Below, in pieces: positions 1-4,397 of a stretch of 5,082 nucleotides of DNA (the first letter of the stretch is position 1; the number at the start of each line of letters is the position of its first letter). Origin of the DNA: Actinomycetes bacterium. GTDB lineage: Bacteria; Actinomycetota; Acidimicrobiia; Acidimicrobiales; Palsa-688. A program made the position numbers and the translations under genes. The notes below the pieces were generated by a model. It was given only the letters and a program-made list of their open reading frames with translations. It had not been told where the DNA came from and did not search any database. The stretch is from the NCBI GenBank assembly GCA_021827225.1, contig JAKAXG010000387.1, forward strand, positions 1-5,082, read 5' to 3'.

Positions 1-178
1 CGGGGTACATGAGGGCCAGGATGTGCTTGATCAGCACGCTCTTGCCGGTACCCGAAGGCCCGAGGATGGTGGTGACGGTCCCGTCGTAGAAGTTGAGCGA
101 CAGGCCGTCCATGACCTTCAGCCGGCCGAACGCCTTGTGGCAGTCGTCGACTTCGATGGTGAGCTCTCCGTGTGCCAT
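1..178 (-). CDS. Mce/Mla-type ABC transporter ATP-binding protein (MlaF/MceG-like), N-terminal fragment
   Basis: This is the nucleotide-binding subunit that would power the YrbE/MlaE permeases encoded just upstream, acting on the cytoplasmic side of the membrane to drive lipid transport. Only the first 59 residues lie in the window; the gene continues past the left edge. What is visible is the start of an ABC ATPase: a short beta-rich N-terminus, an aromatic A-loop candidate at F17 in HKAFG, and a textbook Walker A motif GPSGTGKS at residues 40-47, followed by VLIKHIL. The Q-loop, signature, Walker B and H-loop are off the window. The ATG at 178 lies 5 bp beyond the TGA of the preceding permease gene, so the two are probably one transcript and translationally coupled; the ribosome binding site is weak (GGGAAC). 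Assignment to the MlaF/MceG subfamily rests mainly on the permease neighbours, since the Walker A alone shows only an ABC ATPase. Confidence 0.88.
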   Translation of the reverse strand, partial: MAHGELTIEVDDCHKAFGRLKVMDGLSLNFYDGTVTTILGPSGTGKSVLIKHILALMYP

Positions 179-183
179 TCGAA

Positions 184-1095
184 TCAGTTCCCGATCGGGG
201 CTCTGGGGTTCTGACCCCAGAACAGGAGGGTTCCGGTCACGCCGATGATGTGGACCATGATCAGGTTGACGATCATGGACTTGGCGGTGTTGCGCCCCAC
301 CCCCACGGACCCACCGCGGGACGTGTAGCCGTAGTAGCAGCCCACCAGGATGATCACCACGGTCTCGGCGAACAGCTTGGTGAAGGAGAAGAGGATGTCC
401 AGAGGGTTCTGGAACAGCCAGTAGACCGAGAGGAAGCCGCCCGGCGAGACCGTCTTCAGCTGGATGATCGTGGCGAAGTAGCTGCCGGCGAATATGACAC
501 CGAGGCCGACGGCGTAGAGGAACGGCACGGCGATCAGGTAGCCGACCACCCGGGTGGCGACCACGAAGCTCATGGGCCGGATGCCCATCACCTCGAGGAC
601 GTCGATCTCCTCCGATATCCGCATGGAGCCGATCTCGGCCACCAGGCCGCAGCCGACCTTGGCGGAGACGATGTAGCCCCACATGTAGACGATGCACTCG
701 CGCAGGTCGCAGTAGGCGTCGAAGATGCCCGAGTAGAGCGGGGCACCGAACTGCTTGAGGATGTAGCTCGCCTCGGTGCCGCACTCCAGGCCCATCACGA
801 AGACCATCAGCCATATGATCAGCCCGGAGCCGAGGATCAGAAGGGCGGTCTGGCGGAACACCTCGGTCGGGTAGAGGCGGACCTTGGGGATGGTCCGGAT
901 GGCCTCCCACGAGAAGCGGCCGATCTCGCCGGTCTGCTCCAGCAGGCCCTTCAGCTTCCCCGGAACGGACGACAGGCCGACCTGCATGCTGCCGTCGCCG
1001 ACGCCATCGGGCATCTCCACTTCGGGCAGCTGGTCGTAGCGGGCCGACAGCTCGGCGTAGTCGTCGGTCTGGTCGGGGGTCTCGAAGGTGGTCAC
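184..1095 (-). CDS. YrbE/MlaE-family ABC permease (second of the pair)
   Basis: A 303-residue integral membrane permease of the MlaE/YrbE family (formerly DUF140), the membrane component of Mce/Mla lipid-transport ABC systems. Residues 1-45 are polar and acidic and probably cytoplasmic. The conserved domain follows with an amphipathic stretch (residues 48-75), a hydrophobic segment at 83-102, and further segments near 135-155, 178-210 and 240-260, ending with one at 273-293. The family's diagnostic cytoplasmic loop is clear: AEIGSMRISEEIDVLEVMGI (residues 153-172), the site expected to contact the ATPase. The C-terminal GGSVGVGRNTAKSM motif (261-274) is also typical. It has several cysteines (C105, C129, C134, C149, C253), including a C-x4-C pair. 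The start is a GTG at 1095, six bases after the TAG of the first permease; internal ATGs at residues 29 and 36 are alternatives, but there is no strong Shine-Dalgarno site for any of them. It sits between its partner permease and the ATPase gene. Confidence 0.92.
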   Translation of the reverse strand: MTTFETPDQTDDYAELSARYDQLPEVEMPDGVGDGSMQVGLSSVPGKLKGLLEQTGEIGRFSWEAIRTIPKVRLYPTEVFRQTALLILGSGLIIWLMVFVMGLECGTEASYILKQFGAPLYSGIFDAYCDLRECIVYMWGYIVSAKVGCGLVAEIGSMRISEEIDVLEVMGIRPMSFVVATRVVGYLIAVPFLYAVGLGVIFAGSYFATIIQLKTVSPGGFLSVYWLFQNPLDILFSFTKLFAETVVIILVGCYYGYTSRGGSVGVGRNTAKSMIVNLIMVHIIGVTGTLLFWGQNPRAPIGN

Positions 1096-1101
1096 CGCGG
1101 C

Positions 1102-2247
1102 CTACTTGATGACCTGGGTCGAGGGCGCGAAACCCAGCATGATGTTGGTGAAGGCGTAGTTGACGATCCAGATCAGGGCGAAGGAGATCACCACGGCCTG
1201 GTTGACCGCCCGGCCCACACCGGCCGGGCCGCCCTTGGCCTTGAAGCCCTTGTAGCAGCAGACCACGCCGATGATGGCCCCGAAGAGGAAGGTCTTGACC
1301 AGGCTGGACCAGTCGTCGGTGATGTTCGACTCGGTGAAGAACGACGCCACGTAGCCCGAGGCCGAGGAGCCGAGGAAGATGACCGAGGCGATGTAACCGC
1401 CCAGCACGCCCAGCACCAGGGCGAACAGGTCGAAGAAGCCGGTTATCAGGGCGGTGCCGATGACCCGGGGCACGACCAGGTGCCGTATGGGGTCCACCCC
1501 CAGCACCTCCATGGCGTCGATCTCCTCCCGGATCCGGCGGGCCCCCAGGTCGGCGGTGATGGCGGTGCCGACGACTCCGGCGATGACCATGGCGTCGATC
1601 CAGGGGGCGAACTCCCGGATGGAGGCGAACATGAAGAAGCCGCCCAGCCGGTCCGGGACTCCGAAGATGTAGAGGATGTTGCCGCCCTGGAGGCCCGGCG
1701 CCCCGAATCCGAAGCCGACCACCGAGATCACCATGGGGATCCAGCACAGCTTGATGGAGTCGTACATGATGTCGCGGACCTCGCCCCAGTAACCCCGGGG
1801 GCGGGTGACCGCCGACTTGATCACCATGCCGGCCAGGAGGCTCATCTCCCCGGCCTCGTCCACGAAACGGGAGAGGACCCCGGCCAGGGCGCCGGGCAGG
1901 CTCCGGCGGGTCGGCAGCAACGCCACCCCGCCCCCGGGCCCGTAGGCCCCCTCCTCCTCGGGCATCTCGACCCGCAGCCCGTCGAGGGTGGCCCGGGCCC
2001 GGCCCACGCTCGGCCGGTCGGTGTCGGCCTCGGCGTCGGCGTCGGCGACCACGGCCACCGAGGCGGTCCCGGGCTCCGCCTCGGGACCCGGCCCGTCGAA
2101 GAGGTTCCTCAGCACGTCGTGGACCAGCCGGTCGTTGGCCAGCTGGCGGTCCCGTCCGGGGTCGTCGGCTCCGGTGCCGGCGTCAGAGACGTCGACGTCG
2201 GCCGACCGGTTGCGGCGCCGAGGACGCCCGGGGCCCGATCCGGCCAT
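1102..2247 (-). CDS. YrbE/MlaE-family ABC permease with long N-terminal extension (first of the pair)
   Basis: The first permease of the Mce/Mla-like lipid transporter, 381 residues from the chosen ATG at 2247. That start is preceded by GGAGGG at 2255-2260 with 7-nt spacing. The open frame runs upstream to 2664 but that part lacks such a site and lies antisense to the response regulator gene. Residues 115-381 form the MlaE domain: an amphipathic N-terminal helix (about 120-145), a hydrophobic segment at 164-185, a core segment at 217-235, the diagnostic coupling loop ITADLGARRIREEIDAMEV (230-248), membrane segments at 262-293 and 318-332, then GGPAGVGRAVNQ (339-350) and a final segment at 351-372. 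Residues 1-114 are unusual: arginine-rich at 8-14, then acidic and low complexity (ADADAEADTD, 69-78). Family members are usually about 250-290 residues, so this tail is about 100 residues extra. The TAG stop lies 6 bp before the second permease gene. The two permeases probably form a heterodimer, as is usual for actinobacterial YrbEA/YrbEB. Confidence 0.9.
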   Translation of the reverse strand: MAGSGPGRPRRRNRSADVDVSDAGTGADDPGRDRQLANDRLVHDVLRNLFDGPGPEAEPGTASVAVVADADAEADTDRPSVGRARATLDGLRVEMPEEEGAYGPGGGVALLPTRRSLPGALAGVLSRFVDEAGEMSLLAGMVIKSAVTRPRGYWGEVRDIMYDSIKLCWIPMVISVVGFGFGAPGLQGGNILYIFGVPDRLGGFFMFASIREFAPWIDAMVIAGVVGTAITADLGARRIREEIDAMEVLGVDPIRHLVVPRVIGTALITGFFDLFALVLGVLGGYIASVIFLGSSASGYVASFFTESNITDDWSSLVKTFLFGAIIGVVCCYKGFKAKGGPAGVGRAVNQAVVISFALIWIVNYAFTNIMLGFAPSTQVIK

Positions 2248-2324
2248 CAGATATCCCTCCGCGTACGGGGCCCGAGGCCCCGCACCGGGGTGGGTCCGGC
2301 CGAGCCGGACAGCAGGTAGCGCAT
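2247..2324 (-). CDS. Candidate 25-residue leader ORF overlapping the first yrbE start
   Basis: Immediately upstream of the first permease gene is a short frame beginning ATG at 2324 (MRYLLSGSAG...) and ending TGA at 2249-2247. The stop overlaps the permease ATG by one base (TGATG), the classic arrangement for termination-reinitiation coupling. It has its own purine-rich Shine-Dalgarno sequence, GGAGGGGGA at 2332-2340, about 10 nt from the ATG, and the permease's GGAGGG lies inside its last codons. The product is basic, Gly/Pro/Arg-rich, with no recognisable domain and no membrane segment. It could be a regulatory leader peptide setting translation of the operon, or a chance frame whose start-like signals are part of the untranslated leader. 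It is in a different reading frame from the permease, so it is not just an N-terminal extension of it. Confidence 0.4.
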   Translation of the reverse strand: MRYLLSGSAGPTPVRGLGPRTRRDI

Positions 2325-2371
2325 GGAAAAATCCCCCTCCAACGCCTGTAAGTGGACCGAAGGTGCTAGTT

Positions 2372-2400
2372 AGTATGAAAGGGCCATAGAGGCGTAACAA
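2372..2400 (-). promoter_or_regulatory. Candidate promoter of the mce/mla operon
   Basis: Reading the minus strand, TTGTTA (2395-2400, four of six matches to TTGACA) is followed after exactly 17 bp by CATACT (2372-2377, four of six matches to TATAAT). This lies in a locally AT-richer patch of an otherwise very GC-rich window, and would start transcription near 2365, about 40 nt ahead of the leader ORF ATG. The match is moderate and the call rests on spacing, position and base composition only. Confidence 0.4.
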
Positions 2401-2418
2401 CCGCCGAAGAGGCCATGT

Positions 2419-2450
2419 TGTGGCCCCCACAGGCCAGTCGGGGGACTGGC
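2419..2450. repeat. Two adjacent perfect inverted repeats between divergent operons
   Basis: TGTGG-CCC-CCACA (2419-2431) is followed at once by GCCAGTC-GGGG-GACTGGC (2433-2450). Both have perfect arms. They lie about 20-50 bp upstream of the candidate mce promoter and about 70-100 bp before the response regulator start, in non-coding DNA. They could be operator sites for a dimeric regulator, or RNA hairpins in the regulator operon's leader if its promoter lies further left. The role is inferred from position only. Confidence 0.4.
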
Positions 2451-2520
2451 GGGGAAAGCCGCAGCGGGCCGATCGGGCAAGGCGCGCCGGCTGCAGGAGA
2501 TGGCCGGCCGGGGAGGAAGT

Positions 2521-3264
2521 ATGAGCGAAGTGACAATCCCGGCTCCGGTTCCCGGAGGGCCCGCCCCCGGCGACCACCCGGTGGTTCTGACAGTGGCGCT
2601 GGTGGACGACCACGCCCTGTTCGTCAAGGGCCTGGAGCTGCTCCTCGGTCCGGTGTCGGACCACCGCATCAAGGTGGTGGGCACCGCCTGCTCGGTGGCG
2701 GAGGGGGTCTCGCTGCTGTCACGCAGTCGGCCGGACCTGGCCCTGATCGACCTGACCCTCCCCGACCCGGGCGGCGTCGAGCTCATCCGTCAGGTGCACC
2801 GCCGGTGCCCGGAGATCCGCCTGCTGGCCCTGTCGGGCACGGAGGACCCGGCGGTGGCGGTCGAGGCCCTGGCCGCCGGGGCCCACGCATTCCTTCCCAA
2901 GTCGTCCCGCCCGGAGGAGATGCTGGCGCCGCTGCTGTCAGTGGCCCAGGGGTGGCGGGTGTGCTCCGGACCGGTGCTCGACTACCTGGTGTCGGGCTCC
3001 TACCGGCCCGAGGCCCGGCTGCTCGTCGGTCTCGACTCCGAGTGCCTGGAGCTGTGGAAGATGGTGGCCTCCGGCATGGAGATCACCGAGATCGCAGCCA
3101 AGCTGTTCGTCTCGGACCGCACGGCCAAACGCATGGTGGCCGACCTCAGGGAGCACCTCGGCGTGGCCAACCGCATCGAGATGGCCGTCCTGGCGGCCAA
3201 GGCCGGCCTGCTCGACGACCCCCAGCCGGGCCGGGCCCCCCGCCCCGCGTCCTCCCATGGTTGA
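2521..3264 (+). CDS. NarL/LuxR-type two-component response regulator
   Basis: A 247-residue DNA-binding response regulator. Residues 22-145 form a receiver domain: the acidic pair D29-D30 (ALVDDHALF), the predicted phosphoacceptor D77 in ALIDLTLPDPGG, the switch residues S105/T107 in LALSGTED, and the conserved lysine K127 in FLPKSS. Residues 170-232 form a LuxR-type helix-turn-helix, with ITEIAAKLFVSDRTAKRMVA around 188-207 followed by LREHLGV. The helix-turn-helix is divergent: the usual LTxRE start is LDSEC, and TVKxHL is TAKRMV. The start at 2521 is chosen because GGGAGGA directly precedes it (spacing about 4 nt); an ATG at 2500 in the same frame has its purines abutting the codon. The first 20 residues are Pro-rich and the last 15 disordered. 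It overlaps the next gene by 8 bp. No sensor kinase is adjacent in the same operon. Its target is unknown; the divergent mce operon or its own operon are the nearest candidates. Confidence 0.92.
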   Translation: MSEVTIPAPVPGGPAPGDHPVVLTVALVDDHALFVKGLELLLGPVSDHRIKVVGTACSVAEGVSLLSRSRPDLALIDLTLPDPGGVELIRQVHRRCPEIRLLALSGTEDPAVAVEALAAGAHAFLPKSSRPEEMLAPLLSVAQGWRVCSGPVLDYLVSGSYRPEARLLVGLDSECLELWKMVASGMEITEIAAKLFVSDRTAKRMVADLREHLGVANRIEMAVLAAKAGLLDDPQPGRAPRPASSHG

Positions 3265-3670
3265 GCGTCGGCCGGCGCAGCCCACCCCTCCGGTCCCCGG
3301 CCTTCCGGCGGTCGTCCGGGGCGGGTGGCAGGGCTTCGTGGTGCTGCTCTTCGGCGACCTGATCACGCTGGTGGTGGGCCGGGGCAGCGGTCTGGTCCTG
3401 TACTGGGTGGCCGCCCTGGCCTACGCGGTGGCCGGCAACCGGGCCGCGGCCGCGGCCGGCGGCTCCCTCTACATCGCCGGCCGGGACGGGGCCATGGCGG
3501 CGGCGTTCGCCTACCTGCTGACCATCCCGCTGCGCCAGGCGGCGGGTACCCCGGTGACGCTGCTCAACACCGGTGTGGCCCTGGCCGCGGCGCTGATCGT
3601 GGGGGCCCTGGCCGGGCTGATCGTGGCCCGGGCCCGGCGGTCCCTGGGCCAGGCCGACGACGACGCCTAG
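3257..3670 (+). CDS. Small four-helix membrane protein, function unknown
   Basis: I do not recognise this 137-residue protein as a named family. After a Pro-rich polar N-terminus (1-22) it shows about four hydrophobic segments: roughly 25-41, 44-60, 77-92 and 101-124, the last ending in a basic RARRS stretch, with an acidic C-terminus (ADDDA). It resembles a small inner-membrane protein with both ends probably cytoplasmic. There are no obvious catalytic residues, signal peptidase site or sensor domain. Its ATG lies inside the last codons of the response regulator gene (8-bp overlap, ATGGTTGA) and has no visible Shine-Dalgarno site, so translation is likely coupled to the regulator. G/C third positions support real coding. 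It may work with the regulator, for example as a membrane anchor or signal input, or be a simple co-regulated target; the sequence does not decide. Confidence 0.7.
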   Translation: MVERRPAQPTPPVPGLPAVVRGGWQGFVVLLFGDLITLVVGRGSGLVLYWVAALAYAVAGNRAAAAAGGSLYIAGRDGAMAAAFAYLLTIPLRQAAGTPVTLLNTGVALAAALIVGALAGLIVARARRSLGQADDDA

Positions 3671-3724
3671 CGCCTCTTCGACCAGGCCGCGGGTGGCGGG
3701 TACGGAAGGCGCCCGGACGGCGCA

Positions 3725-3789
3725 CTCCCGGAATGCGGGGGCGGCCGCCCGGGCGCTCCGGGGGGTCTGGCGGGCCCGGTCAGGGCCCG
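3725..3789. terminator. GC-rich hairpin cluster between convergent operons, possible bidirectional terminator
   Basis: The non-coding DNA between the two converging gene sets holds CTCCCG-GAATG-CGGGGG (3725-3741, six pairs including one G-U), the perfect palindrome GGGCGGCCGCCC (3739-3750), and CGGGCCC-GGTCA-GGGCCCG (3771-3789, seven pairs, loop of five). The last lies 11 nt past the stop of the minus-strand small ORF. None is followed by a T-tract on either strand, so these are not canonical intrinsic terminators. Hairpins without a T-tract have been proposed as terminators in actinobacteria. High GC content makes chance palindromes common, hence the low confidence. Confidence 0.3.
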
Positions 3790-3799
3790 GTAGCCGACG

Positions 3800-3889
3800 T
3801 CAGTCTCCGAGCGGCGGTTCGAAGAGCAGCACGTCGTAGACCCGCCGGTCCAGCCGGCGGCACACCGATCCCGCCCGTCCCTGCGACAT
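3800..3889 (-). CDS. Candidate 29-residue small protein downstream of the SCP2-like gene
   Basis: A short frame from ATG at 3889 to TGA at 3800, starting 19 bp after the stop of the SCP2-like gene on the same strand. It has a good Shine-Dalgarno sequence, GGGGAG, six bases before the ATG. The product begins MSQGRAGSVCRRLDRR and ends VYDVLLFEPPLGD: a basic N-terminal half and an acidic/hydrophobic C-terminal half, with no recognisable domain. About 24 of 28 internal codons end in G or C, in keeping with the real genes here. The CCGCCGG-N5-CCGGCGG inverted repeat in its middle encodes the RRLDRR stretch. It might be a genuine operon-encoded microprotein or a spurious frame in the 3' untranslated region; conservation would decide. 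Confidence 0.45.
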   Translation of the reverse strand: MSQGRAGSVCRRLDRRVYDVLLFEPPLGD

Positions 3890-3908
3890 GGGTATCTCCC
3901 CGGGGGCC

Positions 3909-4313
3909 TCAGGCGGCCGGGGTGGCGTCCTTCTCGGCTACCAGATCGCGATAGAGGGGGAACAGCGGCTTGGCCAGCGGCACCAGCTTGAGGATCTTGT
4001 TGACCGGTCCCTTGGCCTTGACCTCGCCCTTGGCCAGGCCGACGGCCAGGTTGTAGCTGCCCCGCCAGAACCGGTCGGCCACGTCGGCGGTCATCAGCAG
4101 GGTGACGTCGGGCTCGTAGTCGGACGGGCCGGCGATGGTCTCCATCGGGTCGTGGAAGCGGACCGTGACCTCGCACTCGGGGTCGGTGTAGACGACCCGC
4201 ATGGTGATGCCGGCCGCCTTCATCCTCGGCCCGACGGTGGGATCGTCGGCGGCCTTCCGGAAAATGCCGCCGATGTACCGGTCCACCTCTTCAGCCGTGG
4301 CAAAAAAACCCAT
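3909..4313 (-). CDS. SCP2-like sterol/lipid-carrier domain protein
   Basis: A 134-residue soluble protein resembling the SCP-2 sterol-transfer family, which binds sterols, fatty acyl-CoA or other lipids in a hydrophobic pocket. Visible features: an N-terminal helix with a phenylalanine pair (MGFFATAEEVDRYIGGIFRK, 1-20), a beta-rich middle (ITMRVVYTDPECEVTVRFHD, 36-55), the family-like strand and helix DVTLLMTADVADRFWRGSYN (69-88), then AVGLAKGEVKAKGPVNKILK (90-109) matching the usual segment where a low-level G-x-(V/L)-K-x-(K/R)-G pattern precedes the C-terminal helices. The length suits a stand-alone single domain. The start at 4313 is chosen because AGGGAGAG lies about 6 nt upstream; a frame extension to 4370 has no such site. 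No signal peptide, so cytoplasmic. The gene is 84 bp after the histidine kinase and 19 bp before the small ORF. A role with the nearby Mce-like lipid importer is attractive but rests only on proximity. Confidence 0.78.
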   Translation of the reverse strand: MGFFATAEEVDRYIGGIFRKAADDPTVGPRMKAAGITMRVVYTDPECEVTVRFHDPMETIAGPSDYEPDVTLLMTADVADRFWRGSYNLAVGLAKGEVKAKGPVNKILKLVPLAKPLFPLYRDLVAEKDATPAA

Positions 4314-4368
4314 GACTTCTCTCCCTCTATTTGGATCAAATGCACACCGGGCATCTGCCGGCCCATTC

Positions 4369-4394
4369 AACGAGTTTCGAGGTTGGCGACTTCC
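4369..4394 (-). promoter_or_regulatory. Possible ECF-sigma-type promoter before the SCP2-like gene
   Basis: On the minus strand GGAAG (4390-4394) is followed after 18 bp by GTT (4369-4371; CGTT if one more base is included), close to the GGAAT/GGAAC-N16-18-GTT layout of actinobacterial ECF-type sigma promoters. It lies in the 84-bp gap before the SCP2-like gene, leaving an untranslated leader of about 45-50 nt. No good primary-sigma promoter was seen in this gap. These motifs are short and easily arise by chance, and the gene may simply be co-transcribed with the kinase. Confidence 0.25.
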
Positions 4395-4397
4395 GGA

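Noticed and set aside
172..2319. 715-codon open frame on the plus strand
   Set aside because: It is antisense to both permease genes across their whole length; its product is His/Asp/Gly-rich with no domain, a typical shadow in GC-rich DNA, while the minus strand encodes clear MlaE proteins.
2500..2520. Earlier ATG for the response regulator
   Set aside because: The purine run CAGGAG directly abuts this ATG, leaving no spacing, whereas the ATG at 2521 has GGGAGGA upstream and the 7 extra residues add nothing to the domain.
2248..2664. Upstream extension of the first permease to a start at 2664
   Set aside because: The extra residues are low-complexity, overlap the response regulator gene antisense and lack a ribosome binding site; the ATG at 2247 has GGAGGG at good spacing.
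3667..4176. 169-codon minus-strand frame over the SCP2-like gene and the intergenic region
   Set aside because: It is an out-of-frame Arg/Pro/Gly-rich shadow of the SCP2-like gene and the small ORF, with no domain and no ribosome binding site.
4314..4370. Longer start for the SCP2-like protein
   Set aside because: The 19 extra residues are not domain-like and would cover the untranslated leader and its Shine-Dalgarno sequence AGGGAGAG; the ATG at 4313 is better supported.
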